A stretch of DNA of 64,000 nucleotides from Chitinolyticbacter meiyuanensis (lineage in GTDB: Bacteria; Pseudomonadota; Gammaproteobacteria; Burkholderiales; Chitinibacteraceae). The stretch's first letter is position 1. The number at the start of each line of letters is the position of its first letter. Location: the NCBI RefSeq assembly GCF_008033135.1, contig NZ_CP041335.1, positions 1,213,513 to 1,277,512 on the forward strand, given 5' to 3'. This document shows positions 56,801-64,000 of the stretch, one piece after another. The translations under genes and the position numbers were made by a program. The notes beneath the pieces are model-generated. The model was not told where the DNA came from. It saw only the letters and a program-made list of their open reading frames with translations, and ran no database searches.

Positions 56801-57987
56801 TTTGGAGATATCAAGTTGAATCCAAACTGTGGAACTTTGACATCAAGTCGGCGGGTGTAAGCAACGAAAATATCGCATGTTGGATAATGATGGAGGCGCT
56901 ACGAGTCGGGTTTCCAGGGCAAGACCAGTGCGCCCACGTGCATGACCAGACGATAGTTAGGGAATTCGGTTCGGGTAGAGGAAGAGTGGGTTATGCCGAG
57001 AGAGTTGGGAAAAAATATTATTGGTCGGCTCTCCATCGTCTTATCGGAATTTTTGCTGAGAATGTTCCACTTAAAAAGGAACGATTTGCCGATTGGGAGC
57101 CTCCCACTGGCTATTTTTGGTCGATTCACCTTCGCAAAGCAGACCTCACCGATATACGCGACATCGTTGCTCCAAATGAGTATCCATCAATACTTTACCT
57201 TCCGAATTTTATTTTCCCTCCTCGCGATAAAGATATTAAAGATTGGGTTCGGGGTGGGAAATTACCCGAAGACCATGAATGCCTTATCTGCTTGGATGAA
57301 GGCGGTCAGGAGTGGGTTGCCCTTGAGTTAAATATTCGCGGGGATGACCGGTCAGAGGACGACGAATCTTGGAGAGACCCTCATTTAAGCGTGAACGTGT
57401 TTTATAACAGCGTATTCTTCTCTGGAGACCTTCCGAACTTTAGCTCGGATGAGGAGCGGAATGATTACTTCGACAGCAATCACACGAGTTGTTATCGGGG
57501 ATATCTGGCCGAGTATCCAGATGGAATAGTTTTTGACCAACTGGCTGACGAAGGTTACTTCTTTGAGGGTGACGAGAAGTCACTGGTTTCTACATTTACG
57601 CTGTCACGCGGCGGAGAGTGGGAGTACGACTTTTCATTCACAACGCCGGAAAGACAGGGTGATTTGAATGCACCATGTAGAGAGCTAGTTGATATTTTGA
57701 TGTTGCAATGGGATAAAAATAACGGGTGGGTGGACATCACCGGCACTTTGGTTGCCTTCGCCGCGCAAGCGGAGGGAAGTAGTGGTGTATTTATCAGGAG
57801 AGATAGCTTAAATAAATACTTGTCCACAATTGGAAGGCGGCTCGTTTTTCGCCGATTTGTAAATCGTGGTTACTATACAAACGGTGTAGACGACAATTCT
57901 CAAATTGATATTGTTACGTGGCTTCTTTATAAGCAACAGACAAAAATGGATTTCCTAGGTTTTAAAGAGGTTCCCTATAATTGTTGA
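53839..57987 (+). CDS. Avs-like STAND NTPase with N-terminal PD-(D/E)XK nuclease
   Basis: The protein has about 1382 residues. Residues about 15-90 look like a Mrr/Cap4-type nuclease: FEALAVQLFRK, SLRGDGGDGGVEAYF and VIGVQAKYF give the D and QxK catalytic pattern. Residues 360-600 form a STAND NTPase with Walker A VGPAGAGKT (365-373) and Walker B FVIFIDALNES (about 436-446). The last about 750 residues are helical, then beta-rich, and presumably sense the invader. This layout matches Avs (antiviral STAND) proteins, in which target binding triggers tetramerisation and DNA cutting. It is a single gene, and the sensor does not resemble Avs1-4 in any way I can verify. Start GTG 53839 has GGGGG upstream; TTG 53827 is possible. 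Confidence 0.75.
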   Translation: MLPIDFARIRSTPKSRNDSFEALAVQLFRKSCQAPQDSTFVSLRGDGGDGGVEAYFRAPDLQVIGVQAKYFFQLGTKELEQIDGSLKSARTNHPTLSEYWIYIPFDLTGRVAAGKRGKSEAERFEEWKASVEEKAEVEGAALSIVLCSAAIIRQQILAIDEHGGLRRYWFDDSILTSAQIQECLASAAAFAGPRYSAGLDVVTSAYTGLDFFGGAGDFSAWQKNTLAPPFNGLRSLMHSSNALEILGAEVSAKARSLVEAVLTECRAIIRAEHAASSVESALKSISELVPILMAARDSQEREFNAAHGKESDTPAFRQFHAEYMCTFPAANMDSARDWVRWTQNLHDVLASPILGTTIAQSLLLVGPAGAGKTHALVSAAFRRLKSGALSLVVFGEDFGRAEPWEVLRSKLGFGDAMARFTLFECLQAASEHTGFPFVIFIDALNESPRSARWKDKLPELLSQCRPYSGVKICVSVRDTFKDLEVDSRFPGIAFEYNGFEGTEFEALQEFAKYYEIDAEITPLFSAELSNPLFLHLACKVIKAEGRTSLDISLPGFTALFERHLKHCDDLVRARLNYANPRNVVRQAMLRVTDVVTQKEPQHRTWDACVAAISTIAGAEIKPEELLRELEHEGLVILSSEDDDTWLVRLGYQRYGDVLRATSLIESLDKASEEIFSVLAKKIAGFSSDDEGVLEALAILLPEKLGVEITIEDLGLDEKLAHRLFLDSLVWRSRVSMGQDIYAHARAALNAPNLWMHAYDIFFRLCLVPEHPLNARNWLSPLFQRHGMVERDAFLSIAAYKSFDANGGVRSLIESSLFAEIPRWPAESRMLATFSLAWLSSVADRRVRDQACKGLTRLLAYQPDLASDLLMEFQGCADDYIVEGIALSIYSAALLERGKAVEFVPALDRLLTHFSDYQNILVRDSIRLLGARLARFGLPDSVAVKLSDFPPKASLPERWPVLADAKPLLELERLPTDMKLWGQQLLPDFWRYQVESKLWNFDIKSAGVSNENIACWIMMEALRVGFPGQDQCAHVHDQTIVREFGSGRGRVGYAERVGKKYYWSALHRLIGIFAENVPLKKERFADWEPPTGYFWSIHLRKADLTDIRDIVAPNEYPSILYLPNFIFPPRDKDIKDWVRGGKLPEDHECLICLDEGGQEWVALELNIRGDDRSEDDESWRDPHLSVNVFYNSVFFSGDLPNFSSDEERNDYFDSNHTSCYRGYLAEYPDGIVFDQLADEGYFFEGDEKSLVSTFTLSRGGEWEYDFSFTTPERQGDLNAPCRELVDILMLQWDKNNGWVDITGTLVAFAAQAEGSSGVFIRRDSLNKYLSTIGRRLVFRRFVNRGYYTNGVDDNSQIDIVTWLLYKQQTKMDFLGFKEVPYNC

Positions 57988-58207
57988 GCTTAATTGACTC
58001 GGGAAACATGCTTGTGGTTTATCGCGAGCAGGTCGTCATCTCCTATTCAGCTACAGTGATAGAGGCGGCAGTTAGCGTTGCGCTTCAACGCGAAGAGCCG
58101 GGCTGTGTAAGTAGCTTAAGAAGCGCGATGCGACTTTACAAAGAAATCGGTCGACAGCGCTGCGTTTTCAGGATACCTGGATGCAAACATAAATCTATGT
58201 TCGCCAG

Positions 58208-58957
58208 TTAACAGGTCTGCTTGCCATCGGCCTGCTCTAGGCCGTAGCACTCAAGCGCCTTCCGCATATAGCCCTTCCCGAGCTTCCCGAACATGTAGCT
58301 GAGTTCCCAGTTCTGACCAGCTATGCTTTCTGTATGCGCTCTTGTGGCACCAACTTTGACGTGCCCACGAGCAATATCCACGAGAGTCATGAACTCAGCT
58401 CTCTGTGGTTTTGTCATCCCGCTCAGCAACTGCCAGGCCCTTTTTTCAGAAGTACTTTGTTCTTTGTTGAGAAGCTTGCGGATATCCGAGGCACCGCTCA
58501 CCGATTTGATGATGCCTCCTTCACCATGCCTCTCGTCTAGAAGAGCATCGTCTATTTCGATGAGCTGTTTAAGTAGCTTTGCGTCGATATGTTCAAGTGC
58601 AAGTTCGTGCCCTGCATCGGCAGTGCTCTGTAAAAGGCGTACCTTACGTCGCCAAGTAGGTGCATTTGCTCCACGCGCCTTGTTTTCGAGGTTAGCCACC
58701 TGCTTTTCAAATAGTGAGCGAAGCTGTTCTGCCTTGCCGACGGTTCCCATATAGTCATCGATTTGGTTAAAAACGCCCGTAGTCGGTGCAATTATAAAAT
58801 CCCCACCTTTAAATCTACGCTCGCAAAATTCCCCTTCTTTCGCGTTGAGCGTTTCCCCGTCAAATGCATCTTCAACTACATAATCTGAGTCATTCAGCCT
58901 CCACAGGTATTCAGCCTCTTCAGACGCATGGTGTTTATCTGCACCAAGCGGGTCCAT
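58208..58957 (-). CDS. DUF3775-like protein
   Basis: This 249-residue protein has a C-terminal segment (MTKPQRAEFMTLVDIARGHV, then NWELSYMFGKLGKGYMRKAL) resembling DUF3775. That family has a similar L..L...Q..EL..L..IGRG and Y..G...L..YL pattern. The N-terminal part is charged and helical (residues 60-160). A ribosome site (GAGGGGG) sits 8 bp before ATG 58957. An IS3 element lies 30 bp upstream, so its original promoter has probably been replaced. Function is unknown. Confidence 0.55.
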   Translation of the reverse strand: MDPLGADKHHASEEAEYLWRLNDSDYVVEDAFDGETLNAKEGEFCERRFKGGDFIIAPTTGVFNQIDDYMGTVGKAEQLRSLFEKQVANLENKARGANAPTWRRKVRLLQSTADAGHELALEHIDAKLLKQLIEIDDALLDERHGEGGIIKSVSGASDIRKLLNKEQSTSEKRAWQLLSGMTKPQRAEFMTLVDIARGHVKVGATRAHTESIAGQNWELSYMFGKLGKGYMRKALECYGLEQADGKQTC

Positions 58958-58989
58958 CGACGTCACCCCCTCATGAATAGCATTTCGCT

Positions 58990-59848
58990 TTAGAGTCCGG
59001 CCCCCGATATTACCGGTTTCTTCCTCGCTAGCTGCCGGGCATAGGCCGATGGCGTCAGCCCGCCCAACGCCTTCTTCGGCCGCTCCTCGTTGTATTCCCG
59101 TCGCCAGGCTTCGATCACCACCCGCGCATGCGCCAAGCTGGTGAACCAGTGCTCGTTCAGACATTCGTCCCGCAGCCGGCCATTGAATGATTCGATGTAA
59201 GCGTTCTGGTTCGGTTTGCCCGGTTCAATCTGCCGCAGCGTGATGCCGCGCCGGTACGCCCAGTGCAGCATCGCTCGACCGCAGAACTCCTTGCCGTTGT
59301 CAGTGCGAATCACCTGCGGCAAGCCGCGTGAGACCGCTAATCGATCCAGTTGCCGCGTCAGAATTTCGCCACTGATGGCTCGCTCCGGGATCACCGCAAT
59401 GGCTTCATGCGTGGCATCGTCGACAACGGTCAGGCATTTGATCACTCGTCCTTCGGCCGTGCGATCAAACACGAAGTCCATCGACCAGACCGCATTGGCG
59501 ACCTGCGGCCGGATCAGCGGCTGCCGCTCCGATGGCGGCACCTTCTTGCGCTTGCGTCGCCGCACTTGCAGCCCGGCCAGTGCATATAGCCGTTCTACCC
59601 GCTTGTGGTTCACTGCCCAGCCGCTCTGGCGCAGCTTCAGATAGATCATCCCTGCACCGTAGCGACGATGGCGCTGCGCCAGTTCGACGATCCGCTGCCG
59701 TAACATGCCGTTCCGATCCGGCTTGGGCCGGTAGCGCAAGGCGCTCGGACTCATTCGGGCGATGCGCAACGCCCAGCGCTCACTCAGACCCCGTCCGGCG
59801 AGGAACCGCACCAGCTCGCGTCGCGTTGGTGCGGTCACCACTTTTTTT
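58990..59848 (-). CDS. IS3-family transposase OrfB (made by frameshift)
   Basis: This DDE integrase frame is entered by -1 slippage on the A7 run (59842-59848). HTH_21 ([11 protein letters not shown]) is followed by the catalytic core: Asp in WSMDFVFDR, Asp in [11 protein letters not shown] and Glu in [15 protein letters not shown]. Its stop codon lies in the end repeat. It is fused with OrfA to make the active transposase. Confidence 0.88.
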
Positions 59849-60098
59849 GCAGTGCTTCCTTGATGACCTCGTTTTCGAGCATCGAATTGGCCAGCATGCG
59901 CTTGAGCCGAGCATTCTCGGCCTCGAGTTCCTTGAGCCGCTTGGCGTCGGAGACGCTCATGCCACCGAACTTGCTGCGCCAGAGATAGTAACTGGCTTCG
60001 GAGAAACCGTGCCGGCGGCACAGTTCCTTGATGGGCAAGCCCGCTTCGGCCTCGCGCAGGAAGCCGATGATTTGTTCTTCGGAAAAGCGTTTCTTCAC
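59835..60098 (-). CDS. IS3-family OrfA
   Basis: This 87-residue protein has a helix-turn-helix ([40 protein letters not shown]) and a leucine-zipper-like coiled coil ([17 protein letters not shown]). It binds the ends and forms dimers. It ends just after the slippery A7 site. Confidence 0.9.
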   Translation of the reverse strand: MKKRFSEEQIIGFLREAEAGLPIKELCRRHGFSEASYYLWRSKFGGMSVSDAKRLKELEAENARLKRMLANSMLENEVIKEALQKKW

Positions 60099-60270
60099 GT
60101 CCAGTCTCCTTGATGGAAGGGATTGGACTCTAAAGCTGCGTGCTACTCAAACTTGGGGGGACGTCGCAGCAGCTCTGTCCGCGCCAAGTCAGCCCAATCA
60201 AAGGGCTGGAATGCTTATAGGAGCGGAAATAACAGCAGTCAAAGTGTGCGGCCTAGTACATTTATGCTCT

Positions 60271-62646
60271 CTAGGCCGTGACCTCTGCAGGGTCTGTGAG
60301 TGATGGTAAAATCTTCCGAATATGAGAGATTGCTGTTTCGGCTGTCATCACTTGGCGTGTTCTTCCATCTGCAGGGACGAGCTCAAGAACATTGCTTGAC
60401 TGTGGGGTTCCATACCAAATACAAAACTTTTTGGCTCGAGTTGCTGCAACATACGCTACGCGAAATGCTTCATCACGTTGCGCTTCGTCAAACGATTGTG
60501 GGAAGTTTGCCGCGCGGTATAACGAATTTTTTAGATTGTTTGTACCGAATGCGACGGGGGCTCCGAAGAGAACGACGTAATCTGCCTCTAATCCCTTGCT
60601 TTGGTGGAATGTAGTTACAGTAAACCGCGGATCTTGAATGTCTTCAAATAGCTTGACATCCTCTTTCGTTCGGGCGAGCAAATATACTTCTTCATTTTCT
60701 CCGGCTAGCTCCAAGATGCTGCACAATCCTTTCTGAATGTCGGAGAGCTTGTAATCTTCTACTGCGATGATGCTATATGGTAAATCTTTAACAGCAAGCC
60801 TGCTAGCGATTCCTTTCTTATGGCTTCGATTTTGCACTTGATTAATAAATGATTCTCCACAATCAATAATTAATTGAGAAGACCGAAAGTTCTCCTGCAT
60901 CAACATCGGTTCTTTTTCTGATCCGGGAAAATCTTGTGCAAAATTTGTCAGTAAAAAATGTGGTGAACTTCCACGCCATCCATAAATTGATTGCCAATCG
61001 TCCCCAACACACATCAATGACGGTTGCTGTGTATGCCCCGATTTTTGTTCTAACTCTGTGTGCATCCCTAGGACGAAATTTACTACAAGTGGAGAAATAT
61101 CCTGGAATTCATCAATCATCAAGTGTTTTACGCCCATGAGAGCGGGTAAGCCAACTTGCCTTAAAGTGTCGCTATTTTTGCCTAACATTGCGAATATTTG
61201 GTTGAACGAAACCATGTTTTTTCGCTTTAGTGTTGAGTAAAATTCAGTATAAAAAATGGAAACTGCCTCGATTGCAGCTTTTTCCGATATAGAGAGGGTG
61301 TATGAGGAAAGGTTTGCAGATAAATTAGCTGGATTAAGGCCGAGGTTTTCAGTGAACATGCCAAAAGCATATAGGCACGAAAATGCGGGGCTGGATTTTT
61401 CGCCGGGGAGAATCAATTCAACTGCAGGGGCTGATAAAAGAGTGCCGATGCTTGCCAATTCCAATTGACGGCGGAAGTGCGCAGCATCTTGTTTGCTTTT
61501 AATGTACCTTATCGGCTTGTCGCAACCGGCTAGCAATACGATTTTTTTATCATTCACCGCATAGCTTGGGCTTATCTTGCATTTTCCTTTTGATATTTCA
61601 TTTTTTGTAATGCCATCGTAGCGACCGAGAACGACATACAAATTTAATGAGGGGACATAACCATTTGCATGTAATTTATGGTCTCCAACCATAAGTGGAT
61701 ATCTCGACCCATCTGACTGCAGCGTTTGAACGCCGTCTATTGGCCAGCTGCCTTGTTCTTTCCAGCGGCTTTCTAGATGCTCACAAAGAAAAATATCCTT
61801 CCGTTCCATCTTGTCCAGATGAGATGCTTTTTCGTTGTATTTCTCATCCTTCATGTGAACGGGACTTCGAAATGACTGCTCATAAAGAGTGGCAATCGCT
61901 TGCCTAAATGTGTCACTTGTTTGATAGCAATGTGCGTATACTTCTTTTAAAATTTCAGCTTGTTCAGGGCTTTCCTTTAGTTCCACGAACCCCTCAATGT
62001 TGTTTGCTTCTTCTTCTGCATCTGACAAGGGGGCTGTAAAATATTCCTCATCATGAGATTTCTTATGGGGCGTGAAGTTTTTTTTCTTCTTGCCAAGAAA
62101 TTCAAATATTAACGCGTCTTCGGGAAGTGTGCTTGAGGCAACTTGTAGGGCTTTTGAGTGGAAGGTCCGAACTATTTTTTCTGCTTCTTTCGTAGAAAGA
62201 GGCACTTGCCAATGTTGGGCATCTTTTACGAGTTTTTTAACGAAGTCGGCTCGGGATTTTCGAGTGAACGTAAAGACGGCCATGTTGGCAAAAGGAATGC
62301 CAAGAACCTTTCTCATAAAAAGAAGGCGGCTGACCAAAGTGGTCGATTTGCCGGAGCCAGCGCCAGCTAGAATAGATATGGCAGCGGCTTCATTAAATAC
62401 AACTTTTTGTTGTGCTGGGGTTGGCCCCATTCGTTTTGAACCTTCTCCTTTAAATAAATAGATGCTGGCTTTGTTGATATGTTCGTTCGTAACTGAAAAG
62501 GCTTTCGTTTCATACAGTTTTCGAGTGGGAAGGGCTGGATGGCCAGCAGGAACGGATTCACCACCTGGCGCTGATGACGGTTTGGAAACTAGGTTCTTTA
62601 ATACGCCGATCCATTTGAGCAACCGTTTCCAAATTTCCTTCAACAT
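60271..62646 (-). CDS. UvrD/Rep-like superfamily 1 helicase
   Basis: This 791-residue SF1A helicase has Walker A LAGAGSGKSTTL (94-103), motif Ia FTFTRKSRADF, motif II MIDEFQDIS, motif III GDDWQSIYGWRG, motif IV ENFRSS, motif V FHQSKGLEADYVVL and motif VI VAATRAKK. Between motifs Ia and II lies a long insertion (residues about 150-480). It includes a stretch with VGDHKLHANGYVPSLNLYVV and RYDGITKNE that I cannot name. Codon use is AT-rich, unlike the core genome. It may act alone or with the genes on either side in defence; it is not a housekeeping UvrD. Confidence 0.8.
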   Translation of the reverse strand: MLKEIWKRLLKWIGVLKNLVSKPSSAPGGESVPAGHPALPTRKLYETKAFSVTNEHINKASIYLFKGEGSKRMGPTPAQQKVVFNEAAAISILAGAGSGKSTTLVSRLLFMRKVLGIPFANMAVFTFTRKSRADFVKKLVKDAQHWQVPLSTKEAEKIVRTFHSKALQVASSTLPEDALIFEFLGKKKKNFTPHKKSHDEEYFTAPLSDAEEEANNIEGFVELKESPEQAEILKEVYAHCYQTSDTFRQAIATLYEQSFRSPVHMKDEKYNEKASHLDKMERKDIFLCEHLESRWKEQGSWPIDGVQTLQSDGSRYPLMVGDHKLHANGYVPSLNLYVVLGRYDGITKNEISKGKCKISPSYAVNDKKIVLLAGCDKPIRYIKSKQDAAHFRRQLELASIGTLLSAPAVELILPGEKSSPAFSCLYAFGMFTENLGLNPANLSANLSSYTLSISEKAAIEAVSIFYTEFYSTLKRKNMVSFNQIFAMLGKNSDTLRQVGLPALMGVKHLMIDEFQDISPLVVNFVLGMHTELEQKSGHTQQPSLMCVGDDWQSIYGWRGSSPHFLLTNFAQDFPGSEKEPMLMQENFRSSQLIIDCGESFINQVQNRSHKKGIASRLAVKDLPYSIIAVEDYKLSDIQKGLCSILELAGENEEVYLLARTKEDVKLFEDIQDPRFTVTTFHQSKGLEADYVVLFGAPVAFGTNNLKNSLYRAANFPQSFDEAQRDEAFRVAYVAATRAKKFCIWYGTPQSSNVLELVPADGRTRQVMTAETAISHIRKILPSLTDPAEVTA

Positions 62647-62660
62647 CGATTATAACTCCG

Positions 62661-62690
62661 AGAAAACACGGCCGCTTCTCGCGGCCGTGC
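62661..62690 (-). terminator. Terminator after the small gene 62696-63040
   Basis: On the minus strand CACGGCCGC-GAGAA-GCGGCCGTG is followed by TTTTCT. It lies just after the stop of the small gene and 15 bp before the helicase start. Confidence 0.78.
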
Positions 62691-62695
62691 TAGGG

Positions 62696-63040
62696 TTAAT
62701 AGAGTTTCCATGTTGGCCTTGGCGGTTTAGAATCGCCGTTGCCGAATTCAAAAAAAAGGATGACCAAATCTTCGTGGGGTGTAGAGATTTCAGCCTGAAG
62801 TCTTAAGCGAAGATACATTTTAACTTGTGTCGAAAGCGAGCTGCCCTCGTTAGAATGGCCTTCAGGTTCAGCAAGCATGTGCCAGTCTAGCTTGTTCAGT
62901 GCATCCCAGTACAGAGGAAGCGGCTGCAAAATTACGCAGTACCGTAAGGCCTTTGAGCAGGTAAAGAGCGTCGTTAATGCGGCCACAAGCATGCGAGGGG
63001 TACATTTTAACCAATGCAACAGCGAGTGTTCGTGCAACAT
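62696..63040 (-). CDS. Small hypothetical protein, 114 residues
   Basis: No known family. The first about 40 residues are moderately hydrophobic (MLVAALTTLFTCSKALRYCV), and the rest is mixed, ending FFEFGNGDSKPPRP. A good ribosome site (GAGG, 8 bp before ATG 63040) and a terminator right after the stop support it as a real gene. It is transcribed towards the helicase gene but separated by that terminator. Confidence 0.5.
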   Translation of the reverse strand: MLHEHSLLHWLKCTPRMLVAALTTLFTCSKALRYCVILQPLPLYWDALNKLDWHMLAEPEGHSNEGSSLSTQVKMYLRLRLQAEISTPHEDLVILFFEFGNGDSKPPRPTWKLY

Positions 63041-63436
63041 GATTTTTCCTCAGGATCGTTGTTCCTGAAGACGTATAGTGCGAAAGGCGGCTAATGAGGG
63101 CGGTTGGAACGGTCGTTTTCAGATTCTTCGAAAAATTAGTACTCTGATGCAAAGCAACTTCTAGCGCTCCCGTGCATCGAGCCTAGTTAGGCGCAGAACA
63201 ACGATTGTGCTGTTCGACTCCTACCGGTGGCTAGCCAGATAGCCAAAGGTCGATTGATGACGGTGTTGATTGGAGAATCGAATGCATCAACACACTCGTA
63301 CGCGCTTCATCATCTTTAATTGCGGTCAGATGCACCTGCTCCGCTTCAGCGACCAGAAGAAGCTTTCATCGTGGTGCGAGCGCCGCGCCCCCAGCTGGCA
63401 GGATTTTAATGCCCTGAAAGTTTGCAGCGCGTTTTG
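63041..63436. other. Intergenic region before the JetD-like gene
   Basis: Nothing convincing is coded in these 396 bp. Short frames exist but lack ribosome sites and codon bias. A GTTCGACTCC segment near 63215 recalls a tRNA T-arm, but no tRNA fold is possible around it. Confidence 0.5.
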
Positions 63437-64000
63437 TCACTGAAAGCTGAGCAACTGCTCGAATCCCAGTGCCTCTTGCGGAAACCACCGCCCGGCCCTC
63501 CACACGTCTGCCACTATCGTGCCCAACTCGATCCCCAACCAATCGACTGCGTCCTGGCAATCGGCGTTTTGGCATTCATGCTTCTCTCTGTGAACGCCAG
63601 ACCCAAGCAGCCACTTGTACCACTCTAGGGCTGGTGCAACTCTCGGCTCACCAGGGCCGGAGACACGGTTGAAGGCAAGCGGAATGCCGATACCCTTGGG
63701 GTCCAAATCCCCGAGGTACTGTGCGCCAACACCTCCAACCTCACGGAGCACTTGCCCCAGCGCAGCACCTGTGCTGCGAAAAGCCTCCCCGGCGCCGTAC
63801 ACCACCGCAGAGTAGCGCAGCGCACGTTGATTCCACTCACCAAAGCTCCAGTAGCTGTTGTGATTTTCAACAACCAGCACTGGTTTGCCGGGGGCTGGCG
63901 CGATGCGATAAGGCAAAGGCAGCGGCACAACGAACGCGCCTAAGGTGCCTAACTCTAGGCGCCTCGAGAACAGCGAATTGCCGGACCGCATTGCATCGAG
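63437..64000 (-). CDS. Wadjet JetD-like protein, C-terminal part (runs off the window)
   Basis: The frame is open to the right edge, giving about 187 C-terminal residues. It has the Toprim-type segments LVVENHNSYWSFGEWN and QYLGDLDPKGIGIPLA, with acidic residues (Glu; Asp-x-Asp) for metal binding, matching the DUF2220/JetD C-terminal domain. JetD is the nuclease subunit of Wadjet, which cuts circular plasmids after the JetABC SMC motor has extruded them. The partners jetA, jetB and jetC should lie beyond 64000 if the system is complete. The tail (CQNADCQDAVDWLGIELGTI) is less typical. Confidence 0.7.
   Translation of the reverse strand, partial: LDAMRSGNSLFSRRLELGTLGAFVVPLPLPYRIAPAPGKPVLVVENHNSYWSFGEWNQRALRYSAVVYGAGEAFRSTGAALGQVLREVGGVGAQYLGDLDPKGIGIPLAFNRVSGPGEPRVAPALEWYKWLLGSGVHREKHECQNADCQDAVDWLGIELGTIVADVWRAGRWFPQEALGFEQLLSFQ

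Larger units (their letters stand above)
58987..60136 (-). mobile_element. IS3-family insertion sequence
   Basis: An element of about 1.15 kb is bounded by 12-bp perfect inverted repeats GCTTTAGAGTCC (58987-58998) and GGACTCTAAAGC (60125-60136). It carries the usual orfA and orfB with an A7 slippery stretch between them. The GC content is higher than that of its surroundings. I could not find a convincing target duplication. It looks intact. Confidence 0.85.
35536..64000. mobile_element. Tn7-like transposon, right end and cargo (incomplete in window)
   Basis: The element starts at about 35536 with TGGACGATTACATTAAAGTC, inside comEC. Evidence: three TnsB-type end repeats, tnsA-tnsB-tnsC-tniQ in Tn7 order reading inward from that end, a drop in GC content, and only accessory genes beyond. 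The end next to tnsA corresponds to the Tn7 right end, the one closest to the target site. I found no inverted copy of this end before 64000 and no rest of comEC, so at least 28 kb is element and the left end is outside. The exact terminal base and target duplication cannot be fixed without the other end. Confidence 0.85.

Noticed and set aside
57981..58211. Short frame of 76 codons after the Avs-like gene
   Set aside because: TTG start, no ribosome site and no recognisable composition; probably intergenic.
62880..62905. CCAGTCTAGCTTGTTCAGTGC as the far transposon end
   Set aside because: Only one weak match, not repeated, and without the terminal TGTAATCGTCCA complement.
63200..63240. Possible tRNA 3' fragment (GTTCGACTCC)
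   Set aside because: No T-stem pairing, anticodon arm or acceptor stem could be found.
35536..64000. CRISPR array or Cascade genes of a CRISPR-associated transposon
   Set aside because: No direct repeat-spacer pattern or cas genes are seen; target choice seems to depend on TniQ alone.

Overview
The window is a junction between a conserved beta-proteobacterial chromosome and the start of a large Tn7-like transposon. Positions 1-35535 are GC-rich and tightly packed with housekeeping genes, in an order typical of Neisseriales/Chitinibacter-like beta-proteobacteria: maf, yceD, rpmF, plsX, fabH, fabD, fabG, acpP, fabF; a riboswitch-controlled thiMED operon; htpG; hisC; pabBC. From about 35536 to the right edge the GC content falls, codon use changes and almost every gene looks accessory. 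I could not run any search, so family assignments rest on visible motifs, gene order and length. The exact species is not determined.

Core region, left to right. (1) The end of a GlrK/QseE-like kinase, a QseG-like lipoprotein and a GlrR/QseF-like sigma-54 activator. They are followed by a BON-domain gene whose upstream region carries a TGTC-N10-GACA site and a near-perfect sigma-54 promoter. (2) thiM-thiE-thiD behind a TPP riboswitch. (3) A membrane chemotaxis receptor, htpG and a porin. (4) An orphan ParA-like ATPase, then a response regulator fused to a HATPase. (5) hisC, an RsmI-like methylase, maf, then the fatty-acid synthesis cluster. (6) A small secreted protein made of 42-bp tandem repeats, a DUF2339/DUF3999 membrane pair, pabB-pabC, a PilZ-like protein, an aminotransferase, an ABC-F ATPase and the 3' part of comEC.

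Transposon region. comEC is interrupted at 35535/35536. There the sequence switches to three contiguous 19-bp repeats resembling the TnsB sites of the Tn7 right end, followed by tnsA, tnsB, tnsC and tniQ/tnsD in Tn7 order. A HAD-family gene is translationally coupled to tniQ. Next comes a protein whose C-terminus looks like the DUF4096 DNA-binding domain of IS5-type transposases. No matching second end is visible, so the element should continue past 64000.

The cargo reads as a defence and conflict island. It holds a two-gene Shedu locus; a type VI secretion PAAR-amidase-immunity operon with a duplicated immunity gene and an effector remnant; a PLD-family nuclease; an Avs-like STAND NTPase with an N-terminal nuclease; an IS3 element; a UvrD-like helicase; and the C-terminal part of a Wadjet JetD-like protein. 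Between them lies the most unusual locus. A trypsin-like protease with a complete His/Asp/Ser triad is fused to a zinc phospholipase C/S1-P1 nuclease domain. A divergent secreted DUF4189 protein and a downstream XRE regulator flank it, and both of their promoter regions carry matched pairs of the same palindrome. The zinc domain's essential Trp is normally the mature N-terminus but is internal here. This suggests a zymogen that must be cut, possibly by its own protease domain.
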